From positions 36,645,771-36,709,770 of the forward strand of contig NC_134705.1 of the NCBI RefSeq assembly GCF_043290135.1: a stretch of DNA of 64,000 nt, given 5' to 3'. The position numbers and the translations under genes were made by a program. Of this stretch, positions 44,526-57,683 are shown piece by piece. The notes below the pieces were generated by a model. The model was given only the letters and a program-made list of their open reading frames with translations, was not told the origin of the DNA and made no database searches. Within the stretch, counting starts at the first letter, position 1. Every line of letters starts with the position of its first letter. The DNA is from Rhipicephalus microplus. Its lineage: Eukaryota; Arthropoda; Arachnida; Ixodida; Ixodidae.

Positions 44526-45540
44526 TTCAATGCAGTTTGGGCAGGTTATATTTCCGTTTCAAACATGGCGGAATACTGCCGATTGCTTTATTGTATTTCC
44601 TTGTGCAAAAGGCGATTCTGTTTGTAGAGAATGAAACAAACAACAAAAAAGATGAAACCTGGAATGGACTAGACTCTGAACTGAGTATAATTTTCTTCAG
44701 GGTAATGTTTTTCCGAGAGCGTGGGTGCTCCTCCACTTCGCTTTCACTCAGTGCTAACCTCTGCATGCACGAGGTCATCTTCTCGTTCGTGAACTTGACC
44801 ATGTCTTTATTTCAGGGATTCCCACTTCACCTTTGGAAGACAATTTCATGATGGTTGAGTGCATTGTTTTTTGGTACGTGATTAACTGAGCTGATATTCG
44901 CATGAAGAAAAGTCTGGCTCGTGCTTCGCATAATGAGTGCCACTAAAGCTGCGTCTGCAAAACGTGTCGGGACCCATCATTTCTCTTGGCGCACTAAGAG
45001 GCGTTAGAGCGAGCTGTCATCTAGAAAAGCAGGCTCGTAGAAACCCTCGGAATGGCTTTTTTCTTGATGATGTGCATTCTTTTCAGGTTTGACCAGTTCC
45101 GGATCCCCACAGTGCTTGCAAGAATAAGGACGCCCTGAGCTTAAAAAGTTAGCACCTTAACTGGAAACAGCGTACACGTGATGGTAAAAAAAAGGTCACT
45201 TACACTGGTCGAGGCGAACCCCTTTAATTGGCTAACTTTTAAACAAAACAAAAGGTGACACGAACTACACGCAGTTCACGCTATACGCTGATGGCAAAAA
45301 TCACAGTTGTCAGCCATTGTTAATCTGATTCTGTGAGGAAAGCCTCTCGTCTTAAATGCTGCGGTCATCGACACTTGCAACGTTTTTACTTGTGCTTTAT
45401 CTCTAGCAACACTGGCGTCCTGCACCCAAATACCATAAATAAATCTAAAACAATTCAAAAGTTTTACAAAACCTTGCGCCGTGGCCTACGTAACGTTACC
45501 CTAATACCTCTTGTGGGTGATAGCGAAATATATGAAATTC
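44526..45540. other. Unassigned stretch between the two related repeats
   Basis: A 105-codon plus frame at 44537-44851 has no recognised motif. No exon borders or repeats were identified. Confidence 0.45.
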
Positions 45541-46280
45541 AAAACACGCCAGGCCTGCGCGGAAGGCGCAGAACAGTCACAACAAAAGCTAGAAGAGCGT
45601 CCCTTCAGAGCCCTTTCTAAACATTCAATGGGATTCAACACTCAATGGATTTCAACTCAATGTCCGTGCAAGCACGCTTTCTGGGTACCCACTACGGTAT
45701 TTATAATAATTATTTCTGGGTAGTGGGAAAGCAATCGCTTTGCTATTCTTCCTCGTGCTTTTGAAAAGCGTGTTATCCGCTTAACACCTGCAAAGCATTT
45801 TGTGCCACTCGTTCATGCAGTGGCTGACTACAATTAAGAATGATGCCTGAAGTGGAATTGCGCCACATTCAATATTTGGTCAAGAACAAGCTTTTTTAGT
45901 GGATTGGAGCATTGGACGACCGACTCGTTACGTTTTTTGCATTGCGTGAGCCCTGATTGTTCTTTTGCTGTTCTAAGACGCTGTATTACTCATAGTAACG
46001 CGATTCTTATCCCAACATCAAGCCTGCCTAAGACAAGTTTGCGAAATAGTCTCAAGCACCAGTAGTCTCAAGCACCAGCGGTATCAGTGGTGGAATCTTC
46101 GCTGGCACGCAGGGGACCCGGGTTCAAGCCCCACTGTGCTTTGCACTAGGATTTTTTTTTTGCTTATTTATGGGATAGTGGTTACGAATACCGGCGGTGG
46201 CAGCGGTGGACAACTATATCAGCGCGCGTGACCCAAGTTTTGATCTCATAACAGTTTTCGCAGTAAAGGTGACGGAGCAG
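45541..46280 (+). repeat. Dispersed repeat with tRNA-Gly-like module, copy 2
   Basis: Aligned landmarks with copy 1 are CGCCAGGCCTGCGC, GGGTACCCACTACGGT, GATGCCTGAAGTGG, GACGACC-ACTCGTTAC, TTACTCATA-TA and AAGCCTG. The tRNA-like block is at 46078-46140: GCGGTATCAGTGGTGGAATC with B box CCCGGGTTCAAGCCCC. The body is GTGGTTACGAATACCGGCGG. A short duplication (GTCTCAAGCACCAG, twice near 46050-46078) precedes the block. Divergence between the copies is substantial. Confidence 0.65.
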
Positions 46281-46309
46281 GAAACAAAATGGCAGCATAT
46301 CGACGGGAT

Positions 46310-47070
46310 TAATGATGGACAGTGGGTAGAAGCATTCGTCCGTTCATTCATTCTTGCTTCCGTCCATCCATGCGTCTGTCTGTAAGACCATCCGTGCGTT
46401 TATCTGCCCCTCCGTGCGTACGTATGTTCGTGCATCCACACGTACATCCATGTGTCCGTCCCTGCGTTCTTCCATGCATCCGCCCATGCGTCCGTCCATG
46501 CGTCCATCCGTCCGTGCAGCCTTCCGTGCGTCCGTCTATGCAGCTGTCTGTGTGTCCGTTCGTCTATCTAGTCAACACTCTAAGTACCACCATCTCGTAT
46601 CGCTTCATCATAAATTTCGCATATAGAAGTCCTGCCGTCCAGCGGACATTACAAGGACAAAACATGATGTGGCACACGAACACTTTATTACGGCTTGCGC
46701 TTCGTGTCTACTTCCCACCTTTAACCACCTCGAGTTCATGGTATATACTAGTTCACTGTATTCATGGCACTGCGGCTTAACGCTCGCTAAACCTTTTTAA
46801 AACTAAGGAGGTTACGCCCAGCGAGTATAACGTAGCAACCCTTTCTTGTCAGATAGTGCTCAATGCACAAGCCAATGGCTGCTACTATGTATTTAGAGAT
46901 AGGAGAATTCGGCTTCTAGTTAACGCACACGCTGCGAATTTTTCAATGTTGAACAACTCCCTGAAGAAATATCCTACCGGCACCACCTTGCAGGTCAAAG
47001 CGTAAGACATGTTACGTACTACGACGAGGGACGAATGGGTGCCGCTTTGAGGAGCTTCGCCCCTAATAAT
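46310..47070 (+). repeat. Dispersed repeat with (TCNG)n core, copy 2
   Basis: Opens AATGATGGACAGTGGGTAGAAGCA, with a core of diverged TCCG/TGCG/TCCA tetranucleotides at 46335-46565. Next is a tail shared with copy 3: AACACT-TAA-TACC-C and ATCTCGTATC-CTTCA, then ATATAGAAG-CCTG and GCGGACATTACAAGG. It may end at GGAGCTTCGCCCCTAATAAT (47050-47069), which pairs with the GGGGCGAAGC opening seen in copy 1. ORFs in the core are low-complexity artefacts. Confidence 0.6.
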
Positions 47071-47325
47071 AAATACGAATGCATTTCCTAGTCGGGCTAA
47101 GTCAGGCGTTCATTGGAATTTGTCCACCACCTTCTCCCATAGCAACAGATGTGGGAGAGGGCGGTGGAACCTCACCATGCCAGGCTCTATTGTCGGCAGC
47201 AGTCAGCACAAGGTTGACACGCCGCTGTGAAACGCCAACGCTGAGCTGAAAACGCTTTTTGTTTTGTTCACGTAATAGTGTTTTAAACGCTAAGCATTTC
47301 TTAGAGAATGTCGCCACTTTGAGCG
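47071..47325. other. Short unassigned flank
   Basis: No gene. The last bases, CACTTTGAGCG, immediately precede the (TATC)n run, and a nearly identical lead-in occurs at 55728-55740. Confidence 0.45.
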
Positions 47326-48490
<1,165 letters not shown>

Positions 48491-48794
48491 AAAGTATACT
48501 GTTCCTGAACAAAAACTTAAAAACTGAAATAGCGCCATTTGTGTCAATGCGCAGGCTCCTCTCCCCCCACGTGCATGGCATATTGTAAACTACGCTACTT
48601 GAGGGGCTGTATGGCTCCTGGCCGCAACGATGGGCGTGTGTTCATCTTTTCTTTCGAGCTCATTCGGGCGCTGCAGTTCTAGGCGATGCACCGAAAGAGT
48701 GTTTGAGAAAGAAAAAAATATAAAAAGTCACCTTAAATACGACGATATGACGTGTACATAAGCAAGTGCGATTGCAGTTTCAAAAAAAAAAATC
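48491..48794. other. Unassigned flank
   Basis: No gene was recognised. It contains a short run of A at 48782-48792 before the next repeat. Confidence 0.45.
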
Positions 48795-49290
48795 ACAGCA
48801 CATACACGGAGTGAATGATTACGAGTGAGGCAAAGCGCCCATCAGTCCGCCCATTCATTCTTGCTCCCGTCCGTCTGTGCGTCCATTTGTGTGTGCCTTT
48901 GTTCGTCCATCCGTCCATGCGTTCATCCGTCCGTCTGCTGGTGCGTTCATCCGCTCGTCTGTCTGTCCATGCGTCGATGTGTCCGTGCAACCATCTGTTC
49001 GTCCAGGTTCTGGTGCGTCGGTCCACCCGTCCGTGCAACCATCTGTCCGTCCGTCCTTCGGTGTGTCGGTCCATCTGTCCATCCGTGCATTTGTTTGTCT
49101 TTTCGTTCACGCGTCTTTCCGTGCGCAAATCCGTCCATACGTGCGTCTGCTGGTCTGTCTGTCCATCCGTGCGTCCATCCGTTTGTCTCGTGAACACTAT
49201 AAATACCGCTATCTCGTATCTTTTCAATATATGTTCATTATATAGAAGAACTGGAATTCAGTGGACATTCCAAGGTATAAACGAGAGGTA
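48795..49290 (+). repeat. Dispersed repeat with (TCNG)n core, copy 3
   Basis: The lead-in ATCACAGCACATACACGGAGTGAATGATTACGAGTGAGGC-AAGC resembles copy 1. The core of diverged TCCG/TCTG tetranucleotides spans 48840-49190. The tail AACACTATAAATACCGCTATC and GGACATTCCAAGG matches copy 2. No closing CTTCGCCCC segment is found nearby, probably because LINE-D is inserted just beyond. Confidence 0.6.
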
Positions 49291-49305
49291 GCTACCTGCT
49301 ACTGC

Positions 49306-49352
49306 TACGACTACTACTACTACTACTACTACTACTACCACTACTACTACAT
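49306..49352 (+). repeat. (CTA)n run at the LINE-D 3' end
   Basis: Interrupted ACT/CTA trinucleotides. On the minus strand they follow the LINE-D 3' end (AATAAAGTTGCATCCTCCTC) as a (TAG)n tail, so the run is likely the element's terminal repeat. Confidence 0.75.
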
Positions 49353-49440
49353 CTACATACATCGCGGTGGAGGAGGAGGATGCAACTTTATTGGAAGGTA
49401 AATCAATGTAAATGTGGTTGGGCCCTTAGAGGCCCAGGAG

Positions 49441-50291
49441 CTACCTGGCCGACATCTGTAGGCAGGCCCGGTGCACCAGCCACAACTGATCATCCGAGCC
49501 AGTGACTAGAAGAGTGGCCTCCCACGAGGAAAGGGAAGGGTTAGGGATAGGGTCTATCGCCACGGGTTTTCGGCAGTTCCACAAGCAGTGCAAAAGATCA
49601 GCCCGAGTGCCCCGCAGGTCGTGCAATGTGGTTGGTGAAGAGTTATGAAAACTAGGTGTGCCAGATAGGGAGAAATCAGTGCTTTTGTCTGCAGCTAGTG
49701 CCAAACTGAACTCTGATTAGGTTTGAGGAAAAAGTATGGGGCAAGGAAGTCTCGTCTGCCGTTTTGGTAATACCTCGTAATCTCGTGGTAGGTGCGGATG
49801 CCCTCTTGTGGTTTTCTCACGGGTTTGGTTGAGCGAGCCCCCAGGGTCCGAATGGAAAGACCTCGGACATGCGCATGAACACGCTCATTCCCGGGAAGAC
49901 ACTCATGACCAGGCATCCACCTGAGAGTCACCGGATGGAGAAGTGAAGGAATGTTGCTCAGTATGCCTGAGACTGTCTTTGGTGCTATGCCTTGACGGAA
50001 GTATCGATAAGCACTATGGGAATCAGTGCAAATTTCTGTAATGATAGAATCTGCAGCCGCATACACCACTGCTAGGGCTAGTGCAACCCCCTCCGTCATG
50101 TCGGGGCGTGCCGTTTTAACGGACGCGGAAATGCTAATGCACCCGTCTTCTGTCATGGCCGCAGCCGTGGCCGTTCCTTCAAGTAGGCCTATCGCAGCGT
50201 CGACATAGAGGACGTCTTCACTATTTTTGTACCGCCGTATGTAATAATCAGCGCGTGCCTTGCGTCGGCCCGGATGGTGTTGAGGATTCAA
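49441..50291 (-). pseudogene. LINE-D RNase H and C-terminal zinc-knuckle region
   Basis: From 50291 the frame reads VLYVDAAIGLLEGTATAA (first RNase H Asp), MTEGVALALAVVYAA, ICTDSHSAYRYFRQG (Asp of the TDS motif) and LRWMPGHECLPGNERVHAHV (the W-PGH motif, with GNERVHAHV where GNE-AD-A is expected, so the last catalytic Asp is lost). The frame stops near 49695. A continuation (LAHLVFITLHQPHCTTC) to 49441 holds the remains of the knuckle. Confidence 0.8.
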
Positions 50292-50497
50292 GTTTCATGG
50301 CAATGGTTTGAGTTGCATGTGTGCCGCGACCCTCACTGGAATAGGCAACCATGCCTCTTTGTTACGCATCGTTTCGCTTGATTCGAGCCCCAGGGTTCGG
50401 AGCAGGTTCCGCCCTGTAGGTGTCCGAGAAAGGCACAGGAGCTGATTGCTTCTCTGTGCCTCTATTATTTCTTGCAATGTATCATATAGACCAGTCT

Positions 50498-51829
50498 CTA
50501 GGAGGAGAGTAGTTTTGGTGCGCATGGGCAACCCAATGCGGTTTTAACCGCCCGCCTGATTATACTATCAGCCTGTTGTATTCGCTTTTGAGTGAGGTGG
50601 TGATACAGAAGATTGTAAGCGGGGCGACTTACCACCAAAGCTTCAACAATTTGCATAGTGTCCTTTTCAGATAGACAATGATTGCGTGACGCAATCCAGC
50701 GGATCAGTCCGGAAATTTGCTTTATCTGTTTATCAAGAATTTGCAAGGTGTAGTTTGCATCTAAGTTTGATTGGATGTGTAGACCCGACACCCTACTTTT
50801 ATGTACTCTTGTCACAGGTTGACAATGCACGTGCAGGTCAATGGTTGGGTCATGCATGCGGGGTTTGATTGTAACTCCGACTTTCCTGGCGAACAGTGGA
50901 GGCCCAACCATTAATAAACCGCTTGATGACGTTGATGGCAGTTTGTAAAACCTCTTGTGCTTCCCCAATAGAGCCAAGACACACCCACAGAGTCATATCA
51001 TCGGCGTAAAATGCATGCCATAATTTAGGAATATCAGCGAGCTCTTTGACCAATGAGGCCAAGGCTACATTGAATAGGAGGGGCGACAGGACAGTTCCCT
51101 GGGGTGTGGCCCTGTTTGGGAGGGAAAAAGTGGCGTATGTGAGTGTACCTAATCTAACTTTGGCGGTGCATTTTACAAAAAAAAGAACTTTGACATAATG
51201 CCAGGTCATATCACCACATCCAATTGTTGCCAATGTCCTGAGAATGTGTTCGTGACCTAAATTGTTGAAATCTTTTGGTTTGCCTAATGCGAGAATGGTT
51301 CTCGTTTGGGCTCTCTGCCGTTTGGTATGAAATATAGTTTCTTTACCATGTAGGAGGAGATTCTGCGCGATAGGTTGGGGTGAAAGCCAAACTGGGTGTT
51401 GGGAAAGAAATCGCTAGCTTCTAAATGTGGCTGTGGTCGACGGAGAACAACATGCTCAAAAAATGTACCTACACCGCTCGCGAGCGAGATGGGTGGTAAA
51501 TTTTCGAGAAGTAGTGATTTTCCTGATTTTGAAGTCAGATTGATGTGTGCATGTTTCCAAACACAGGGAAAAGTGCCCTTGCTTCAGTGTTCATTAAAGA
51601 GATCCATGAGTTCCTGTAGAAACACGTCATATAAGTTTCGGAGGACCTTGTATGTTACACGATCCGGCCCTGGTGCAGTGTCCCGGGTAATACAAGCAAA
51701 GGCCTCTTTTACCCCTGCAAGCGTGATATTTGCATCCAAGTTTTCGTCAGGATCAGGGGGTGTTGAAGGGAGTACGTTCGAATTCGCCGGTAGGGGCTGA
51801 GGAATGTAAAGGTTTTTTATATGTGTCAT
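50498..51829 (-). pseudogene. LINE-D reverse transcriptase, broken
   Basis: Segments include DTAPGPDRVTYKVLRNL (about 51690), TPQGTVLSPLLFNVALASL (about 51110-51060), intact YADD at 51008-50997, and the thumb region LDANYTLQILDKQIKQI with QKRIQQADSIIRRAVKTALG (about 50760-50530). There are at least three frame breaks, including a gap between 51584 and 51233 where the DxxxAF block is disrupted. Confidence 0.82.
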
Positions 51830-51838
51830 AATGTCTGT

Positions 51839-52057
51839 GCCTTTTTGTTCTTCTAGGTAAATGAGCCGTTGGGTAGCGGTGTGAATGTGGTTTTTCGGTC
51901 AACGTGGGATCTAGATGGGCCCTTAGAATGTTCAATGTACGTTTTGTGCCTTTTTGTTCTTTTAGGTAATTGAGCCGTTGGGTAGCGGTGTGAATGTGGT
52001 TTTTGGTCAACGTGGGATCTAGAAGGGCCCTTAGGATGTTTCATGTACGTTTTGTGC
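51839..52057 (-). repeat. About 110 bp tandem duplication inside LINE-D
   Basis: GCCTTTTTGTTCTT(C/T)TAGGTAA at 51839 and 51949, with TGAGCCGTTGGGTAGCGGTG at 51862 and 51971, mark two adjacent units. They differ by a few bases and lie between the endonuclease and RT regions. The translated minus frame shows the repeat as two KRTKRH-type peptides. Confidence 0.8.
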
Positions 52058-52312
52058 CTTTCAGTGTCCCACGAAAGTTTTCCCAATTCGATTTCGCTAA
52101 CTGGGTGGCATACTGTGCAGCCTCTTCTGTGACTGCAGTGATACGTGGGCAAAGTTTGTGGTTTAGTCTCTGACGCTTCGATCGTGTACAACGGCTTCGT
52201 CAGGCCTCCCACAGATGGGAAAGATGGAGGTCAACTTGAGGCACATTTTGCGTGTTATTAATCTTTTTACCAGCCCTATCAACAACATCTTGTATCCTTT
52301 GAGTCCAGGACT

Positions 52313-52963
52313 CTATAGATTGCGGAGTGGTATCGTCCGCGGCAATAGACGTGCGGAGTTTACCCCAGTCAACGAGGATCTGCATTTTAGGTCGGAAAAT
52401 TTTGAAATTTGGCATATAAGAGTTCGAATAACACGGTGGTCGCTACCTAATGTATCCAGCAGAACCTCAGGTGTTTTTACTATGATATGTGCACTCCCGA
52501 TCGTGAGGTCAGGCGTGGTATCTCTGTCGGTGCTATTGCCTACTCGCGTTGGCACAGTAGGATCCGTAATTATGTTAAGTGTGTGGTGCATCATGGCGTT
52601 ATTTACAAGGTTACCTTTCAGTGAGTTACTTATGTAACCCCATGCGGCATGGCAAGCAATAAAGTCACGTACTATGATGGGATGTGTGGACCACGTTTGA
52701 GCAAGAATTTCGGGTATGCCAGTGCTGTCATCTTTAGAAATGCTGTATTTGTTGATTACTAAGAGTCCCTTACCCGATGTGCGACTTGACGGGATTACCT
52801 CAAGAGCAGTGTACTCGGTCCCTTTCTCTGAAGAGCTTCTCGTAGGTGTCTGATCTATGAATGGAAGAGTTTTATGAATACAAATAGTGGTGAACGATGT
52901 TACCGATGCCACATAATATCCTTGCAGAAAGAAAGGCGCAGATCCCGTCTCCTGCACAGCCAC
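52313..52963 (-). pseudogene. LINE-D APE endonuclease domain
   Basis: A 216-codon open minus frame starting MAVQETGSAP (the catalytic Glu of the QET motif is present). The middle motif reads VRDFIACHAAWGY where GDFNAHH is expected, so the Asn is lost. Later motifs TTPDLTIG and LGSDHRVI are intact. An uninterrupted frame with a damaged catalytic motif suggests moderate age. Confidence 0.8.
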
Positions 52964-53120
52964 TACATGAGGTTGTTAAGCGGAGTGTTGAATGTAGGCG
53001 GCCAATGGAGCGTGTTCCCTTCTGATACTTCTACATTTCCACTGTCATAAGTTGATATCAGATGAACTTTGATTTCCAGCCGGAGAAGGCAAACCTGCTC
53101 TTGTGGTATTTCGTTGATTA

Positions 53121-55253
53121 CTAGAAGTCATCATGTTGAGTCGTTGTGGGAGTGGAAACTCCCGATTGTGGGTTGTTCACCTGCTCTCTGTGCTGAGAGG
53201 AAGCGGCGGCAGCTTTGCGTTGTTTATGCTTACAGGTTGGTGATGATTGAGCTTTCATATTGTACAGGTGAATAAGTGCAGGCTCAATTTTTTCCATGCG
53301 GTGACCAAACGTGGTCTCCATTCTCTGGAGGGCCTGTTTTTGTTTGTTAACCAGTTGTTTTCCAACAGTCTCGAGGCTATCACTTACGAACTTTAAAGCT
53401 AGTTGTGTGAGGCCTTGAGTGAATTCTGGGGTTTGGAAATACTGGGCGCACGTCTGTGCAACGAGGGCTGGTGAATGGGGTGGTGTTGATTGTGAAAGCT
53501 TTTGGGAGGCCTGCTCAACGGACGACTTACCAGGGTCAGCCAGGGGGTCCTGCCGTCACTGTAGCTTCGACTGTCGGGCTTGATCTAGGCGACCTCCTGC
53601 GGTCAAGCCAGATTAACTCGAGACTGCGGGAGTGTTTGCCGCGTATTGTAGCTTTTCGAACTGCACTGCGAAGAAGGTGGTTGGTAGTTGCTGGATGAAT
53701 GCGCAGATGACTGGATGGGTGGAGGTGCTTGGGGTTGAATAGGTTGCGAGGTCTGCTTTCCATGCTTTGGGGTCTTTGATCGCTTGGATCGAGGACTCCT
53801 ACCATGGCCTTCGCTGCTTCCGTGCTGAGGATTGCTGCGATGTTGGTTGTTTGGTGGCAATGGTTCAGAAAGTTGTCTTAGTGGAGGGTCATTGGGCTTT
53901 TCTAGGATCTGGCGTTCATCTCTTAAAACACGGGGCCCAGGTCTCTTTTGTCGGGCTGGGCAATCCAGGTCGATGCTGGCGTGTTCGTCGGAGCCACAGG
54001 TTAGACTGCGCGGGACGCAACCATCATGGTGTTCGCTTAGGTTGAGAATGCCGCAACTTTCATACCGTCGTTCCTGTGGGTATCGGCAGATGTAGTGTCG
54101 GTGGCCAGTTCTGAGGCAGCAGTGGCACACTTGGGTGACTGGTTGGGAAAGTGTGCATCAAAATTCCACGCCTTGGAAGTAAACGTATCGGGGAACACGC
54201 TTTCCCTCGAAGGTGTAGAGGCATGCTCCATTCGTCCTGAATGGTCGCGCTTGGAAAATATTGCTACTTCGGGGATAAGTGACGGTGTCGTTCATGAGGG
54301 CGTCATGTGTGGGTATAGGGAGGGCTCCTGTGATTACTCCCTTGCAGGAATTATCCGGGGAAGCCACGTAAGCGGAGACTTCATACAATCTACTGCCGAG
54401 CTTGAGCGTCTGCACTTGGCACAGCTGTACCGCGAGGTACGAGTCTGAGGTGCTCATTAAGACAATGTTCTGCTCCTTGCGTACTCGTATCCACGCACTC
54501 ATGGGCTTGGAGCGCAGTCTGTATAGCAGCGTGCAAGGATAAGGCCGCTTCTTATTGCAGAGACATGCCTCCTCTTATACAAAAGATCACTTTGTGGACC
54601 TCTACGGGTGAACGTGTCACGCGGGGCCGGCCGGTTTCATGTGTGTGCTCGCGTTGGTGGAATGTGGCTGATTGCACCGCGGAGGCCTCCTCGGCAACAA
54701 CCTTCTTTTGGTGAGCATCGATCTCCCGAAACCATGGAGTGTGAGGTACCGATGACCACAGGTATGTATTGTTGGACGCTTCGGCAACACCGCTTGGACC
54801 GGGGGTGGAGTCGCCGTGCCCGACATTGTCTATGAGTGCGAAGTCGTCAGCATTCATGCAGTTCAGTTGGTCTGACGAGTCAGAATCGACGGTGGTCATC
54901 TCCACGAATCGGGCCCCAGCCCAGTTCGCTGCGTTGCGAGGCGCGTTGCAGCGCGCGCTGGGCACCACCGCGGCTGGCGCGTCCGCCAAGCCGCTGCAGC
55001 AGGGGCGCGCATAATGTTGTGACCACCGCTTACGATTTTCAGACATTCGTTTCTCGTTGAAAAAAGAGCCCAGCTCAAAAATATTATTGCCAGCTAGATG
55101 AAAGATGGTGACTTGCCTGTTGCGATTCGTGTGCGATTTTGTGCCGGTGATCATAAAATCCTGGCTCTTGAGGACGGATAAGTAGAACCAGATGTGACCT
55201 GGTCTGTATGCGTTGGCGCCCCCTCTCCGTCTGTTCATGGACGCAAGACCCAT
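53121..55253 (-). pseudogene. LINE-D ORF1: gag-like protein with zinc knuckles, broken
   Basis: The minus frame 55253-54552 starts MGLASMNRRRGGANAYRPG and ends EVHKVIFCIRGGMSLQ. A frame change follows, and 54502-54158 continues WIRVRKEQNIVLMSTSD...YEVSAYVASPDNSCKGVITG, an RNA-binding-like fold typical of I-type ORF1. After another shift, 54130-53603 carries CHCCLRTGHRHYIC (a CX2CX4HX4C knuckle) and further degraded Cys/His clusters (CESCGILNLSEHHDGC, CGSDEHASIDLDC), then a basic Gln/Ser/Pro-rich tail. A last piece at 53321-53121 is also basic. ORF1 of this type packages the element RNA. Confidence 0.78.
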
Positions 55254-55260
55254 GAGTTAA

Positions 55261-55740
55261 AGAGCTTCGTCCCTAAAAACATCACCGCAAGTATGCAATA
55301 TTCAACACGATAGCCCACGATTTTTCCGCACCGACGCGCTCACCAGTGATGCTTTCGATGACAGCGCCATTGCTTTTCGTGAAAACTTGGCGGTGCTAAG
55401 AATCCGCCACATGACACACTAGCATTTTTTAAGGTATCTCAAAATCCAAGTTTTTGTTAACTTTCGCGAGCGCACGCTCCACGAACGAACGCCACCAGCG
55501 TACCCTTTCAGCATACCCGAGGCATGGCAGCCCGATGAACACACGGGGCAGCAGTGTCCGAGCTGCTCAAGCGTCTGGCACATACAGTGTGCCCACGTGC
55601 TTTCGCATTCGCAATTTCCTGGTGGGCACTCTAGAGGCGCTGCTGTGGTTGCTGGGAGATGAAGTAGAGGCGTAGGAATGCGGTTGGCGCTACATTATTG
55701 AAGCAGAGCATTTATTAGCAAACTTCGGTGACATTGAGCG
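55261..55740. other. Stretch between LINE-D and (TATC)n, part of a dispersed repeat
   Basis: Begins AAAGAGCTTCGTCCCTAAAA, similar to the GAGCTTCGCCCCTAA ends of the (TCNG)n repeats. The rest has no recognised gene and ends with ACATTGAGCG before (TATC)n. Confidence 0.45.
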
Positions 55741-55926
<186 letters not shown>

Positions 55927-57518
55927 CCTACGACTTTTAGCATTCCCGGTGGTTTCGATTATGGTATCATTACCAAGCTTGTTATGGCATAGAATGACTG
56001 TATGAAAAACATATTCGACTAGTAATAACATAAAAATTATGACGTGCATGGCATTATTGTCATGATTTACATTTCATGGTCCTGCCACTCCTGCGGTGGC
56101 TTCGTTCACATGGCATATTGCAAAACTGGTATGGTATATGGCACGATTGCATGGTATGGCATGATTGCATGGCGAACACAAGCGCAGACCTTAACATGAA
56201 AATAATGACATGCGTGTCATGAAACAACATAACTACATGCCACGCTCATGATGCACTCGCGGCTGTTTCGCTAGCGTCGCATAAAACAAATTTGGTATCA
56301 CAGTACGTGAATGGAGGACGAAGGTAATTTACTGGTGCAGACATAATAATCATGAGATGCGTTCCATGTAACAACATGACTACATGATTTACTCCTGATG
56401 CGCTGGCGGCCGTTTCAATAGCGTCACTTATACCAAATTTGGTATTGCGGGACGTGAATGGATAACGACGGTATGATACTGGTGCAAACATGATAAACAT
56501 GAGCTGCGTGACACGTAACAACATGACTAAATGCTATGCTTATGATGCGCTCACCGCCGTTTTGCTAGCTTTCCATATACTAAACTCTGTATTACGCGAC
56601 GTGAACGGAGGACATAGGTAACTGACACATCTAAGCATGCGAGATAATCACGACATACGTTCCATGTAACAAGATGACTACATGCCACACTGATTATGCG
56701 CTCGCGGCCGTTTCGCTAGCTTCACATATGCCAAATTTAGTATTACGTGGCGTCAATGAATGACGAAAGTATCTGACTGGTGTAAACATGATAATCATGA
56801 GATGCGTGTCATATGAGAACATGACAACATGCCGCAGTCAAAGTGCCAATACATTTCGACATGACGCGGTGCGCGTGCTCGACGATGTTCATTTTGTCGC
56901 ATCACGCCAGTGTTGCCACGCCAGGCGCTGGTCCTGCCATATACTCGCAGGTGCGAGCCGCACTGCATTGCTCTGACCCATGCGCATTTCAGCGCGTCCG
57001 GTGTTCCTCCATCGCGAAAAGAGGGAGACGCAGTGTTGTCTGGGTAACGCATCTGCGCGAAAAGCAGCATGTGGCATTTCGCGCTGGTTGGCATCGGGCC
57101 GGGCCGACGGACGCTAATATCACCTGACGTCAGACTATAAGAGTGCTCACATTTTGCCATTGTAGCTTCCCTGTGCCCACCGTGCGCGCGCGTCCGTGCT
57201 ACATTGGTATATTGGGCGCTTCATGATGTGCTCGCGGCCGTTTTGGTAGCTCCACTCCTACCACATTTGGTGTTACGGGACGTCAATGGACGACGAAATA
57301 TATGACTGGTGCCAACATGATTTTCCTGACAGGTGTGTCATATAAGAACATGAAAACATAGCGCTCTCATAACGTGTTCAAGGCTGTTTCACTAGTTCAA
57401 CATATAATAAATTTGGTATCAGGTGACGTGAATAGATGGCGAAGGTAAACGATCCATACAAACATGATAATCATGACACGAAAGTCATGTACGGCATCAT
57501 TTACATCCACCTCGTAAC
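55927..57518 (+). repeat. About 147 bp tandem repeats with GC-rich module, copy 2
   Basis: Phase points of the TCATGAGATGCG anchor are 56204, 56351, 56498, 56649 and 56796 (spacings 147, 147, 151, 147). The GC-rich module (GCCAATACATTTCGACATGACG to CACCTGACGTCAGACTATA) is at 56846-57139. The repeats resume at about 57180-57518 and end in TGTACGGCATCATTTACATC, which matches 63154-63173. The LINE-E 3' end cuts the repeat at about 57518. Confidence 0.82.
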
Positions 57519-57683
57519 GTAGTAGTAATAGACTTTTATTCAGCCAAATTTACAGGCCGGGCATTTTGACCGCCTGTGCGATCAGGCGACGCTGTTCTTC
57601 TTCCCCTTCGGCGCCGATCCAGTCGAGCCAGGAGGTGATGGAAAGGGATGGGGAGGGTAATAGCTGAATTGCTGAGCAGTTGG

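Larger units (their letters stand above)
49353..55260 (-). mobile_element. LINE-D, full-length but decayed RNase H-bearing LINE
   Basis: Minus-strand order: ORF1 with gag-like knuckles (55253-53121), endonuclease (52963-52313), RT (51829-50500), RNase H (50291-49700), CCHC tail and 3' UTR with AATAAA at about 49393, then (TAG)n. A gag-type ORF1 with a separate EN-RT-RNase H ORF2 is the layout of the I superfamily. All frames are interrupted. A second fragment lies at 25045-26240. Confidence 0.85.
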
